Source of the DNA: a virus
IMG/VR virus record: IMGVR_UViG_3300019889_000007
Coordinates: 1 to 64,000 of that record
DNA: 64,000 nucleotides
Direction: 5' to 3' (one strand)
Shown: piece after piece, positions 53,649 through 61,780 of the stretch
Numbering within the stretch: position 1 is the first letter of the stretch
Layout: each line of letters begins with the position of its first letter
Translations under genes and position numbers: made by a program
The notes under the pieces: model-generated
Databases searched by the model: none
Told to the model about the DNA's origin: nothing
The model's input: only the letters and a program-made list of their open reading frames with translations

Positions 53649-54510
53649 TCAGATACTCCTTGAGTGTTATGCAGTGTTCAGCAGTTCCATCGAACATTCG
53701 TTGGAATTGATCTGCTGCGATCGGATGAAGGCTGGCGTCAATATATCGAGCCGACCTGCCACCTTCTTCGTACACTGTCGTCGGATCATCGGGGTTGTCA
53801 AACTCCAAGATAATGAACCGGCGTTGAATGCATGGATGCGCCCCGAGCCACGGGGGGATCACCGATATTGTGACATTTGGGTGCTCAGATTTTTCGATCA
53901 AGTGGTCGATCTGTTCCTTCATGACCTCTGGTCCACCGACCAGGTTCTCCACAGACGCGAAACTCATCAAGTAGTTGATGACCAGGCCATCATCGACCCG
54001 TTTCATTATCTTCTGAGTGCGTCCCATCCGAGATTCCACGAACGTCGTGATGTCGGGCCTTGGGAGGTTGTTGGCCAACATCGTGTTTCGGACGCTACGA
54101 AACACCGCCTCTGTGTAGGATTTTGTTTGAAAGTATCCTGAAATGAGGGATTCCGAGTGCTCATGCATCGTTGATGCAATCTGTTCAAGTTCCAAAAGCG
54201 TGAACATCCCCTGTGTGAACGCCCCGTCGATGAGCCGTTCATACGATGGTTTGATACCCGTCTGGACCGCCTGATTCTTCAGTTCGTCGCGTAGTGTGCC
54301 CGAGCCGATTCCGTAGAGATCCAACAGTGCCGAGACAGTGCCGACTTTGACTTTGGCTTTGCCGATACCGTTTTCGATGGTGTTCAGCGTGGATGTGCAG
54401 CACACTCCGGACTCTGCGACATCTTCTTGTGTTTTGCCAGCTTCTTTGCGCAATCGCTGCAACGTGCGTCCGAGCTGGCGCTTATGCATTCGTGGTTGTG
54501 GCGCGGTCAT
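53638..54510 (-). CDS. XRE/DUF5753 (WhiJ-like) regulator
   Basis: A 290-residue regulator. HTH in residues 12-65 (RTLQRLRKEAGKTQEDVAE, SGVCCTSTLNTIENG). The remaining 200 residues match DUF5753 (ERLIDGAFTQGMFTLLELEQ, VESRMGRTQKIMKR, VTISVIPPWLGAHPCIQRRF, YEEGGRSARYID). Such regulators pair with DUF397 proteins to control differentiation in Streptomyces-like hosts. Start ATG after GGAGGT. Operator-like repeats lie upstream. Confidence 0.92.
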   Translation of the reverse strand: MTAPQPRMHKRQLGRTLQRLRKEAGKTQEDVAESGVCCTSTLNTIENGIGKAKVKVGTVSALLDLYGIGSGTLRDELKNQAVQTGIKPSYERLIDGAFTQGMFTLLELEQIASTMHEHSESLISGYFQTKSYTEAVFRSVRNTMLANNLPRPDITTFVESRMGRTQKIMKRVDDGLVINYLMSFASVENLVGGPEVMKEQIDHLIEKSEHPNVTISVIPPWLGAHPCIQRRFIILEFDNPDDPTTVYEEGGRSARYIDASLHPIAADQFQRMFDGTAEHCITLKEYLNEH

Positions 54511-54520
54511 GCATCCACCG

Positions 54521-54581
54521 TACCTCCAATTTTTACCTCCAGAAACTGGAGCTTGGCATTACGGTTGCGTCACGTTTAGCT
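54521..54581. promoter_or_regulatory. Operator and plus-strand promoter
   Basis: Two copies of TACCTCCA (54521-54528, 54534-54541) and a perfect palindrome CTCCAG-AAA-CTGGAG (54537-54551) touch a promoter-like pair TTGGCA (54553-54558) and TTAGCT (54576-54581), 17 bases apart. The regulator upstream is thus placed to repress itself and the plus-strand gene at 54745. Confidence 0.6.
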
Positions 54582-54744
54582 TTAAGGGTGGCACCGCCTG
54601 TCGTGACAGGGTGAAGAGACATCTCCTGTGTGAAGACACGACAGACGGTGAGTCGGATGACTGGGAGTTCTCCGGCTCTATGTACCGAGGTTGCTAAGAG
54701 GTGCCTGGTACTGGGGTTCTCCTCCATTTTCGAAAGGAGAGCGC

Positions 54745-55020
54745 ATGCCTGTTTCTGTTTCTGAGCGGTATGTGAATCGTGATCTTGCGACGATGGAGCG
54801 ATTCCTCGCTCACGGTGTCGCCGCCGATGGTTTCTGCCGGATGCAGAGCTGCGGTGAACGGTGGCCGTGTTCCACGCATCGTCATGATGAGCAGTACATC
54901 GGCACCCACATCATCGATTTCGTACAACCGTACCAGAGTCCTAATCCGGTGAATGTCGAGTTCCGACACTCACCGGATCGCAGACCAACACCTTTTCGAC
55001 GGGACTACCGGACCGGGTAG
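54745..55020 (+). CDS. Hypothetical protein
   Basis: A 91-residue protein, ATG 54745 after GAAAGGAGAGCGC. Cys/His-rich centre (CRMQSCGERWPCSTHRHDE), a likely zinc site. It is the first gene downstream of the promoter/operator at 54521-54581. Function unknown. Confidence 0.7.
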   Translation: MPVSVSERYVNRDLATMERFLAHGVAADGFCRMQSCGERWPCSTHRHDEQYIGTHIIDFVQPYQSPNPVNVEFRHSPDRRPTPFRRDYRTG

Positions 55021-55090
55021 CCCTTCTCACAAAGGCGCGGCACGACACCCAGTGGCCGTATCCGCACCGCTGTTTGAATTGAGATCACTC

Positions 55091-55609
55091 ATGAGTGTGA
55101 CACTGGCGCCCATCAGGCGCAAGAGCCGAACGACCGATGCAACACACATCACGCTCGGCGCCGTACCTCTGTTCCATACCGTCACCGACAGCAACACCGA
55201 CACCAACATCCAGTTCGGTGTCCCGCACCGCAACCAGATCGGATCGCGAAAGTCCGACCCGATCGATCTGCTGTGGGACGCCGGAGCGACCTTCATCAAG
55301 GTCGGCATCCTCAACGAGGTCAAAGTGACCGCCACGCACGTGGAGGTCGAAGGCTATATCGAGCCGGGCTCGTTTTCACAGGTCGCTTTGGGGAGCCTGC
55401 GCAGTAACACACCGGTGTGGGCGTGCCCGAAGCTGACATGGGAGCCATCCGACATCACTAAGGTCTACGGCGCCGCCAGCATCATCTCCGGGTGGCGTTT
55501 CGACCGACAGATCATGCTGACCACCAACGAGCGACACCAGGCGTGGCCGTACCGGTTGACACCGATCATGATGCAGGTCGGCGCCGGTGGCGCCCCACTG
55601 ACTCAGTGA
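55091..55609 (+). CDS. Hypothetical beta-rich protein
   Basis: A 172-residue protein, ATG 55091. Beta-rich (FHTVTDSNTDTNIQFGVPH) with AGATFIKVGILNEVKVTATH in the middle. No known domain. A hairpin follows. Function unknown. Confidence 0.65.
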   Translation: MSVTLAPIRRKSRTTDATHITLGAVPLFHTVTDSNTDTNIQFGVPHRNQIGSRKSDPIDLLWDAGATFIKVGILNEVKVTATHVEVEGYIEPGSFSQVALGSLRSNTPVWACPKLTWEPSDITKVYGAASIISGWRFDRQIMLTTNERHQAWPYRLTPIMMQVGAGGAPLTQ

Positions 55610-55676
55610 CGGCACGGGGGGCATACTGATCGGGACGTGCCACGAGTTCTGTCACAAGTCCCCATGGCGCGCAACT

Positions 55677-55735
55677 GGGGACCGCATGTATCGCATGCGG
55701 TCCCCGACAACGTTCTCTCCCCTTTTTTTCAGGAA
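55677..55735 (+). terminator. Hairpin with delayed U-tract
   Basis: A 12-bp perfect stem GGGGACCGCATG/CATGCGGTCCCC with loop TATCG. A T-run (TTTTTTT) occurs 23 bases later. Terminator role is plausible but not standard. Confidence 0.5.
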
Positions 55736-55750
55736 GTACTTTTACCCCCC

Positions 55751-56014
55751 GTGAATACCCACCCTCGTCCTGTCAACGCGTTCTCCTTCTGGGAACAGCG
55801 CCTCTGGTTGGCGCTCAACACCGATGACCCCAACCCCACGATCAGGCATCTGGTGCAACGCCTTGAAACCGTCGCTGTGGCCACCGGAACGCCGGTGCGG
55901 TGGCTCGTCCCCAGAACCGCCACATACCTGGCCACCGGTGAGTCGGACAGGCTGGTGGGATTCATGACCGGAAGGACACATGACCTCTGCCTCGCCGGGC
56001 ATGGACCTGGCTAG
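55751..56014 (+). CDS. Hypothetical protein
   Basis: An 87-residue protein, GTG 55751. There is no ribosome site; a TACTTT box lies eight bases upstream, so it may be leaderless. Contains FWEQRLWLALNTDD and a C-terminal Cys. Overlaps the next gene by 35 bases. Function unknown. Confidence 0.5.
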   Translation: MNTHPRPVNAFSFWEQRLWLALNTDDPNPTIRHLVQRLETVAVATGTPVRWLVPRTATYLATGESDRLVGFMTGRTHDLCLAGHGPG

Positions 56015-56237
56015 CCTGGGATGCGCCGCCCTGATGGGCGGCATCATAATTTTCCTGCTCCTGGTAGTGGCCGGGAAGCACTACGGCATCACCGCGCGGT
56101 TCAGCGTCGCGATGTCCCGGTTGTTCGGATGGCTGGCTGCCGTCGCGGTGCTGATCGTGGTGCTGCTGGCACTGGTTCAGGAAGTGACCGGCATACCAGT
56201 CCTGAACGACACGATGAGCAATTTGTCCGATAAGTAA
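55980..56237 (+). CDS. Small two-pass membrane protein
   Basis: An 85-residue protein, ATG after AAGGACAC. Two hydrophobic helices (residues 9-32 and 48-67), a small polar C-terminus. Holin-like by size and topology, but not proven. Confidence 0.6.
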   Translation: MTSASPGMDLASLGCAALMGGIIIFLLLVVAGKHYGITARFSVAMSRLFGWLAAVAVLIVVLLALVQEVTGIPVLNDTMSNLSDK

Positions 56238-56261
56238 AAATTGTGTCAAGTAAGCGACATA

Positions 56262-56342
56262 GATCCCTTTGACCGCTACAGTTGGTTACACCTCGTTGCC
56301 AACCGTTTACACCACGGGGGGTAGCGATCTTCAAAGGGGATC
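56262..56342 (+). other. Three-tier structured element
   Basis: Outer 11-bp stem GATCCCTTTGA/TCAAAGGGGATC (one bulged G), then a 6-bp stem CGCTAC/GTAGCG, then an inner GTTGG/CCAAC hairpin. Repeats GTTACACC/TTTACACC lie in the loops. It forms a compact RNA-sized fold just upstream of the SSI-like gene. A leader element is possible. Confidence 0.5.
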
Positions 56343-56344
56343 AA

Positions 56345-56384
56345 GATGCGGCCGGACGGGGCCAAACAATAATCCGGCCGCATC
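56345..56384 (+). terminator. 12-bp hairpin before the SSI-like gene
   Basis: GATGCGGCCGGA/TCCGGCCGCATC with a 16-base loop, no U-tract. Read with the preceding fold it could form a two-domain leader. Confidence 0.4.
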
Positions 56385-56406
56385 GACACTTCATCGGACC
56401 GGGACT

Positions 56407-56808
56407 ATGACCAAAAAGATCATCGCCGTACTCGTAGCTATCGCGGCCGTCACCGCGTTGGTCGCGTCACCAGCCCAAGCCCACGCCACCGCCGAAGCCA
56501 CATCAGCACTGTTCCTGGCCGTGCAAAGCCACGACCGTACCGACACCGCAACATTGACCTGCCAGCCACCAGGCGGTACGCATCCGCGAGCAGCGGCATC
56601 GTGCCGGGCCATCACCCAGGCGGGTGGCGACTTGACGCAGCTGTCGGGATTGCCCGACCAGGTATGCACCGACCAGTACGAACCGGTCACGGCCATGGCC
56701 GTCGGTTCCTGGAAGGGGCGACCGATCTTCTACCTTCGCACGTTCGGCAACGACTGCGAAATGGACCGCGCTACCTTCCCGGTCTTCGCGCTTACCAGGG
56801 GCGTGTAA
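56407..56808 (+). CDS. Secreted subtilisin inhibitor-like (SSI) protein
   Basis: A 133-residue protein. Signal peptide of about 25 residues (KKIIAVLVAIAAV..., AQA cleavage site), then the SSI pattern LTCQPPGGTHPRAAASC, VCTDQYEPVTAMAVGSWKG and FGNDCEM, with the four family Cys (C52, C66, C87, C117) at the normal spacing. SSI proteins are secreted actinomycete inhibitors of serine proteases. The P1 residue, by alignment with Streptomyces SSI (CP-M|V), is D89 in C-T-D|Q, unlike the usual Met/Lys/Arg. It may inhibit an acid-specific protease or be inactive. Followed by a membrane peptide gene. Confidence 0.88.
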   Translation: MTKKIIAVLVAIAAVTALVASPAQAHATAEATSALFLAVQSHDRTDTATLTCQPPGGTHPRAAASCRAITQAGGDLTQLSGLPDQVCTDQYEPVTAMAVGSWKGRPIFYLRTFGNDCEMDRATFPVFALTRGV

Positions 56809-56945
56809 TGACCGAGCAGCAGCAACAGGGCAAAAAAGGAAACCAGTTTCTGGCAGTGTTCCTGTTGCTGCTGCTTTTCGCGGGACTAGCCGCCATCTGT
56901 GTCGGCGCTGCCGCCGCGCTAGCTGCCCTCGGCATAATCAGCTAG
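56808..56945 (+). CDS. 45-residue membrane protein
   Basis: ATG 56808 overlaps the SSI stop (TAATG). It has a polar Gln/Lys head (TEQQQQGKKGN) and a single long hydrophobic segment (FLAVFLLLLLFAGLAAICVG...). Probably coupled to the SSI gene. Function unknown. Confidence 0.6.
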   Translation: MTEQQQQGKKGNQFLAVFLLLLLFAGLAAICVGAAAALAALGIIS

Positions 56946-57293
56946 CCCCGCTTCAAGACCAAAATCCATGTCCATGTCGGAGTGATCAAGTAGGACGTAC
57001 CCGACCTCGGCGCCGTCCGTTCGGACTATCACCTCAGTGCCGGTCGGACGAATCTCGATAGTCGTACGGCCATCATCTGCGTCAATACCAAGCTCAGCCA
57101 TGACTCCTGTGGTATTGATTCCCAGGGCCAGCGGAACCCACCGCTCACGGCCGCAACCGTCATCGATGCGGAAAATCCCCTCGCCGGTGACGGCGATCGC
57201 ATCCCACTGACTGGCCATGGTCACCCCGGCGCGCGACAGCGCGGGGTGCACGTGTCCAGTCAGCTCAAGTACCGCCGGATAGGTGATCATCAC
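56919..57293 (-). CDS. Hypothetical protein
   Basis: A 124-residue protein. GTG 57293 with AAGGACACGCCA upstream; ATG 57290 is an alternative. Acidic and beta-rich (TTIEIRPTGTEVIVRTDG). Convergent with and overlapping the 45-residue membrane protein by 27 bases. No known domain. Confidence 0.65.
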   Translation of the reverse strand: MMITYPAVLELTGHVHPALSRAGVTMASQWDAIAVTGEGIFRIDDGCGRERWVPLALGINTTGVMAELGIDADDGRTTIEIRPTGTEVIVRTDGAEVGYVLLDHSDMDMDFGLEAGLADYAEGS

Positions 57294-57356
57294 TGGCGTG
57301 TCCTTCCGTATGCAGGGGCAAACATTTGTTCCAGCATGTCCGATTAGATACGGATA

Positions 57357-57423
57357 TGCAAGCGGCAAAGTGCTGTTGCATGCGGATTCAGCCTAATGAT
57401 CACCATTCTCTGACTTGCAAGCC
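57357..57423 (+). repeat. Repeated TGCAWGC(G/C) motifs upstream of parA
   Basis: Three related motifs, TGCAAGCGG (57357), TGCATGCGG (57377) and TGCAAGCC (57416), lie 70-140 bases before the ParA gene. Such short iterons near parA are candidates for a partition site, but no match to a known parS was made. Confidence 0.35.
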
Positions 57424-57493
57424 ATAAAAGGAGAAAAGCCATCTAACGGACAAAACAAACAATTCACCCGTTCATCCCTATTTAAGGATTTAC

Positions 57494-58228
57494 ATGTACA
57501 CACGACCAAAACCCTTCATCGTTGCTGGCTTCTCCAGCAAGGCCAACGTCGGTAAAACCAGCTGGATCATCATCATGGCCTGGTACCTCAGCGCCAAATA
57601 CAACGTCCAGGTCCACGACGCCGACCCCGAACACGAGTCACTGACCCGGTGGCTCAACACCATCAAAGAGCTGCCCGGAATGCCGCCCGTGCCATTCGAG
57701 TGGAAAAGCGCCATCGGCGAAAGCCAGATCGAACAGATCCCCGCGACAGCCGAGGCCGCCAAAGCGGACATCGTGTTCGTCGACATCGGTGGAGGTAGAA
57801 GCAAGCTGGCCACGGCCGCCGCTAAGTTCGCTGACCTGATGGTCGTGGTCACCGGCGAATCAGTCCTGGAAAGCATCACCGTCGACGACGCATTCGATGC
57901 CATCGCCCTCGGTGAGAAGAAGCGCACCGACAAGCTGGCCAAGGCGGTTCTGCTGACCAAGACACCACCCAACGCCACCAACATTGTCCGGACGCTCCAG
58001 GACGACTACCTCGAAGCGCAGGAACTGGACAACGTTCCCGAGGAAGACCGCATCGGCGTGTTCGATTACCCGTTCCCCGGCCGCAAGGCATACATGCTCT
58101 TGGGAATGCGCCACCCCGTCGAGGTGGGTATCGACCTGTCCGACGGCACCGACATCAAAACCATCGAGATCGCCAACATGGCCAGGGAGATCGAAGAAGC
58201 CATGGAAATGGAGACGCCCAGTGCGTAA
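57494..58228 (+). CDS. parA: ParA-family ATPase
   Basis: A 244-residue protein. Deviant Walker A GFSSKANVGKTS (residues 12-23), Walker B region IVFVDIGGG and VVVTGESVLESI. The fold is the MinD/ParA P-loop type. The canonical KGGxGK is here KANVGK. ParA proteins segregate plasmids or act as plasmid-like prophage partition ATPases. Coupled by an 8-base overlap to the next gene, the likely partner. ATG 57494 follows TTAAGGATTTAC. Confidence 0.85.
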   Translation: MYTRPKPFIVAGFSSKANVGKTSWIIIMAWYLSAKYNVQVHDADPEHESLTRWLNTIKELPGMPPVPFEWKSAIGESQIEQIPATAEAAKADIVFVDIGGGRSKLATAAAKFADLMVVVTGESVLESITVDDAFDAIALGEKKRTDKLAKAVLLTKTPPNATNIVRTLQDDYLEAQELDNVPEEDRIGVFDYPFPGRKAYMLLGMRHPVEVGIDLSDGTDIKTIEIANMAREIEEAMEMETPSA

Positions 58229-58901
58229 GACGACGTCGGCGGCGGCGGCCAAGGACCGGGTCGCCCCACGCACCCGGAAACCCGCGCCACGAGATGAGGA
58301 GCAGGGCACGCCGGAAACCGGCTCAGCGGCCACGCTCGCGCCCGAACAGGCGCCCTCGCAGGAACGGCCCACCCCCAAGGGGGAACAGCCCGCACAGGAC
58401 GGCACAGGGGCGCCTGCGTCCGCTGTTGCCGAAGAGCCCACCGAAGCAGGCCGGAACCCGGTCACCCGGCAGAACGCAGAGGCGGCTCCGCCCGTAGGTG
58501 AACGGGTGCCTGCGCCACAGGGCGAAGACGCGGCCACACAACTGAGCGCGTTCCTCAGCAGGATCGAACCCGACCAGCTGGCTCAGCTGGTAGCCGCACA
58601 GACGGGCACGGCGCCGCGAACCAACACCGGCACCGATGTACCGGCGCCACCGGCTGCGTCTGCTCCTACGACCGCATCGGCGGTCATGGATAAGGCCACC
58701 CGAAACCGGCTGCGTCACCACGTGCGTTCGGCGGCGGGCAAGTTCGCCCAAGCCAAGGCGGATATGGAGATGGCCCGGCAGGAGTGGACGCAGGAATGCG
58801 CCACTGCCCGGAACCAGGGATTCCCCTACCTGCTCATTCAGGCACAGGCGGTCGATGCTGGCCTGGAAGAGACCGACATCCCCGCTGACCCGGCAACCTA
58901 G
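58221..58901 (+). CDS. ParA-partner-like protein, disordered N-terminus
   Basis: A 226-residue protein. GTG 58221 overlaps the ParA stop. First 150 residues are Pro/Ala/Thr/Glu-rich and probably disordered. The C-terminal 75 residues are helical (DKATRNRLRHHVRSAAGKF). It sits where ParB/ParR partners usually sit, so a DNA-binding partition role is inferred from position. No ParB motif is seen. A strong terminator follows. Confidence 0.55.
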   Translation: MRKTTSAAAAKDRVAPRTRKPAPRDEEQGTPETGSAATLAPEQAPSQERPTPKGEQPAQDGTGAPASAVAEEPTEAGRNPVTRQNAEAAPPVGERVPAPQGEDAATQLSAFLSRIEPDQLAQLVAAQTGTAPRTNTGTDVPAPPAASAPTTASAVMDKATRNRLRHHVRSAAGKFAQAKADMEMARQEWTQECATARNQGFPYLLIQAQAVDAGLEETDIPADPAT

Positions 58902-58905
58902 AACC

Positions 58906-58943
58906 GTGGGTGCCCGTACCGGTAAGTCGGTACGGGCACCCAC
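58906..58943 (+). terminator. Strong hairpin terminator
   Basis: A 16-bp perfect stem GTGGGTGCCCGTACCG/CGGTACGGGCACCCAC with loop GTAAGT, at the end of the parA operon. Confidence 0.8.
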
Positions 58944-59159
58944 CGGGTCGCGCGCAGGTACGCGGGTAGGCGCGCAGGTAGGCGCGTACCCGCGCGCGCC
59001 CGCGCATAGAGAGGTACGAAACCGGGTGGGCCGTCGGTTATGATGGCCGTTCGAGGACTGGATTCCAACGTCAGCCGTTGCTAGGCTCGGAACGTCTCTT
59101 CACCCACCGGCGACCGGTCACCTTCAGGACCGGGCGCCATCCACCCTCGTGAGGTTTTC
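58944..59159. other. GC-rich noncoding stretch
   Basis: Two copies of CGCGCAGGTA (58951-58960, 58971-58980), then a run of alternating GC with GGTAGGCGCG repeats to about 59006. It lies between the ParA terminator and the next gene. It may be a binding site cluster (for partition or an origin) or a boundary of modules. Confidence 0.4.
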
Positions 59160-59531
59160 ATGGATCTCTCCATAGACTTTTCGAACCGTAAACCGGATCG
59201 AATGGCACGCCAGGAACCACCATCCGAATCGACAATCGTGCCGCCCCCGGTACAAACTCGTCAGCCCGAGCCGACCAAGACCAGACCCAAACCCGGATCG
59301 GTCATGAACCGGTCAAGGCCGCAAGTACGCCAAGCACCCGTGCAGCATGAGCAGCGTGATCCGAATCCGATCGTCGATGAAATCGTTCGCCGGTTTCCCG
59401 CAGACTGCTACGCCTGGCTGCACCGGCAGTGCGTGACACAGAACGTGACTCAGGCCGAGTTGGTCGAGTCGATGGTGCGCCGGGCGATGGCCAAGACCAC
59501 CCAGCGGTTACCTACGGCACGAAAGCGGTGA
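59160..59531 (+). CDS. RHH-like small DNA-binding protein
   Basis: A 123-residue protein. The first 65 residues are Pro/Gln/Arg-rich. Residues 70-118 (VDEIVRRFPADCYAWLHRQ, QNVTQAELVESMVRRAM) resemble a ribbon-helix-helix or related DNA-binding unit. ATG 59160 has GAGG upstream. It converges on the tail genes with a 20-base overlap. May act with the nearby ParA pair. Confidence 0.5.
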   Translation: MDLSIDFSNRKPDRMARQEPPSESTIVPPPVQTRQPEPTKTRPKPGSVMNRSRPQVRQAPVQHEQRDPNPIVDEIVRRFPADCYAWLHRQCVTQNVTQAELVESMVRRAMAKTTQRLPTARKR

Positions 59532-59913
59532 TCCCGAAGACGACCCAGAACACGTCGTACTGGGTCGTGGAGTTCGCGCGGTAGGTGTACAGATCGAACT
59601 GTGTAGCACTGGCATTGACTGCCGTCGATCCGGTGACGCTGTCTGGACGGGTTGTGCCCTCACGCAAGAAGCAGGTGAATACCTCACCGATCATGGTGGG
59701 ATAGGTGACGACGTAGTGCTTGACGGCTGTCTCGCCTGTCCCGCCGGTGGGGATCGCACGGGTTACACCGAACCTGACGCTGCGGATGGGTCCGGCGATC
59801 TGAGACAGGGTCGTGTCGATCTGCTGGACGTGCGCGAAGTTGGCCGGTCCGGATACTGGGTCGGCACCGGAGTTGACGAAATCCCAACCAAAGTTGGTGG
59901 TTTGACCAGCCAT
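59512..59913 (-). CDS. Minor tail or virion protein
   Basis: A 133-residue beta-rich protein (NFGWDFVNSGADPVSGPANF, HYVVTYPTMIGEVFTCFLRE, VFWVVFGITAFVP). It is the last gene of a minus-strand tail block and starts directly after the large tail gene. It has the size and composition of a virion decoration or fibre-associated protein. Function is inferred from its place. Confidence 0.6.
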   Translation of the reverse strand: MAGQTTNFGWDFVNSGADPVSGPANFAHVQQIDTTLSQIAGPIRSVRFGVTRAIPTGGTGETAVKHYVVTYPTMIGEVFTCFLREGTTRPDSVTGSTAVNASATQFDLYTYRANSTTQYDVFWVVFGITAFVP

Positions 59914-61761
59914 TTAAAACTCCTGGATCTCGTTGAATTGGCCCAGCCCCTCGGCCAGTTCAGCCCACGTTGGTTTAGAGGTGGCCATCTCTTCCCAGTC
60001 GGCGTACAGCTGCGCGAGCTGGTCCCACACGACTGCCCCGGTTCCGGCGTCGATGAACCGGTTGTTGCGGTAGCCGTGAACGAATGGAGCACCGGTGGTG
60101 GCGTTCTGGTCTTCCCACAGGTGGAACACGTACGGTCCGCGCCATATGGTGTCGTTGACCGTGACTTCGCCGATGGTGCCGTTGGTGCGCCGCAATGTGA
60201 TGGATGTGTCGTCGACGACGACTTCCAGTTCGATCCACTCGTTCGGTGTGACGGGGCCGGTCGCGGCGACGGCAAGTTCGGTGAAAGCACCAGTGGGTTC
60301 GTATCGGCCGATGACCAGTTGCCCGGTTGATCCTGTGCCGACTCGGATGAAGCATCCGTAGCCATGGCGGGTGGCTTTGGCTGGTGTCCCAATGACCTGT
60401 GATGGGTCGAGGTCGTTGTCGGAGCCGATGATCCAACCGAGTTTGGGTACGGTCCCGGCCGGGAGGGTCCCTTGGTCGACCTGGCATTCCATGCTGATGG
60501 TGTACGCGGTGGGGTTGGGGATCGGACAGAACTTGCCGAGTAGCTGGTTGTTGCTGTTCCGTGGGAGTCCACCGGTCCAACCGAAGCGCAGGTTGAAGAA
60601 CCTTCCGGCTTCAGCGAGTTTGGGGTAGCCGCGTGCGGCGACCAGGGCCAGAGTGTCCGTGGGCTGGGTCAGCATCCCGGTTTCGGTCATCCGGGTTTGG
60701 AAGCTGAGAACGTCGGTCCGGTACTGCTGCCAGTCGGGGCCGAATGCGCCGCGATGATAGACCGGGTCGGCCGAGATGAGTCCGCGTGCTCCCATGCCGA
60801 GGAGGGTTTGACCGGTGGTTTGCCGCGCGGTGTACCCGGACAGGACTTGCAACCCCGCGTCGATGAACTCTTGGACGCGGGCCATGCCTTGGGCTTCGTT
60901 GATCTTGACCCACGTCGCGCCGGAGTCGAAGACGGCGGCCGGGGTGATGGTGGTGTTGTTGTTGACGTTGACGCACACCCATTGGATTCCGCGATCCAGG
61001 AATTCGGTGGCCGTTCCGAGCGACTGGGTGCCGATGGACGGCATGACCCAGTCTTGGGCCTGAATCGACAGGATGGCGTTGATGTTGGCCTGGACGTCGG
61101 CCATGCCTTCGGTGGTCTGTTGCAAGATGACGCAGGTCCGGGCCGCGATGGTCTTGAGAGCTTCAGCGGTGGTCATCAGCCGGTATGGCTGCTGGAGAAA
61201 GCCGTACCAGCCGCCGTCTGGTTCCAGTTGGGCTGCTGGGGCACCGGAACCACGCCCGGTTGGGTTACCACCGGGTGAACCACAGTCGGCGACAAGGTTG
61301 ACCCATATGTCACTGGTGAGTTCACGGGCCGGTGTACTGGCTGGGTTGTTGGTAAAGGTGTCAACTGGTTGGGTCGCGGTGAAGGGTCCCCATGCGGCGA
61401 CATCGTCTTGAAGTGAGAAAGAAAACGAGTCGATGAAGTCGAGGCGGTTGGCCACGGCGTAGTCGATGGCCTGCGGTGAGGCATAGGACTGGACGAGTCC
61501 GGCGCCGCCGTAGGTTCCGGCTTGCACGGGTGTGGGGAGCCCTGCAATGGTTTTGCCGCCTTCGCCGGGCGGTGTGTCGCCACATTCGGCGTAGAGGCCG
61601 TCGTCGGAGCCGAAGCGTATGCAGTTGCCGCCGTCGCGTGACAGGCGTACTTGGAGGCGGCCGTTGGTGAACATGAGTCCGGGGCCGAGGTTGAGCGCGA
61701 CGCATCGGACGATCGCTTCGCACGTGGTTGAGCCCGCGCCTTGGCAGCCACACCGTGCCAT
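59914..61761 (-). CDS. Minor tail protein with GDPD-like barrel and lectin-like domain
   Basis: A 615-residue protein. A Cys-rich N-terminus (CGCQGAGSTTC) precedes a region resembling glycerophosphodiester phosphodiesterase barrels (QAIDYAVANRLDFIDSF, ILQQTTEGMADVQANINAIL, SQSLGTATEFLDRGIQWVCV, GARGLISADPVY). Residues about 420-560 look like a concanavalin-type beta-sandwich (EWIELEVVVDDTSITLRR). GDPD-like and lectin-like domains in tail proteins often bind or cut teichoic acid or surface glycans. The catalytic set is not complete by eye. Confidence 0.75.
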   Translation of the reverse strand: MARCGCQGAGSTTCEAIVRCVALNLGPGLMFTNGRLQVRLSRDGGNCIRFGSDDGLYAECGDTPPGEGGKTIAGLPTPVQAGTYGGAGLVQSYASPQAIDYAVANRLDFIDSFSFSLQDDVAAWGPFTATQPVDTFTNNPASTPARELTSDIWVNLVADCGSPGGNPTGRGSGAPAAQLEPDGGWYGFLQQPYRLMTTAEALKTIAARTCVILQQTTEGMADVQANINAILSIQAQDWVMPSIGTQSLGTATEFLDRGIQWVCVNVNNNTTITPAAVFDSGATWVKINEAQGMARVQEFIDAGLQVLSGYTARQTTGQTLLGMGARGLISADPVYHRGAFGPDWQQYRTDVLSFQTRMTETGMLTQPTDTLALVAARGYPKLAEAGRFFNLRFGWTGGLPRNSNNQLLGKFCPIPNPTAYTISMECQVDQGTLPAGTVPKLGWIIGSDNDLDPSQVIGTPAKATRHGYGCFIRVGTGSTGQLVIGRYEPTGAFTELAVAATGPVTPNEWIELEVVVDDTSITLRRTNGTIGEVTVNDTIWRGPYVFHLWEDQNATTGAPFVHGYRNNRFIDAGTGAVVWDQLAQLYADWEEMATSKPTWAELAEGLGQFNEIQEF

Positions 61762-61780
61762 GCGCGTCCCCCCAAATGCG

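Noticed and set aside
53530-54141. Plus-strand frame of 203 codons opposite the XRE regulator
   Set aside because: Lies entirely inside the XRE/DUF397 coding region and shows no domain; the minus-strand genes match well-known families.
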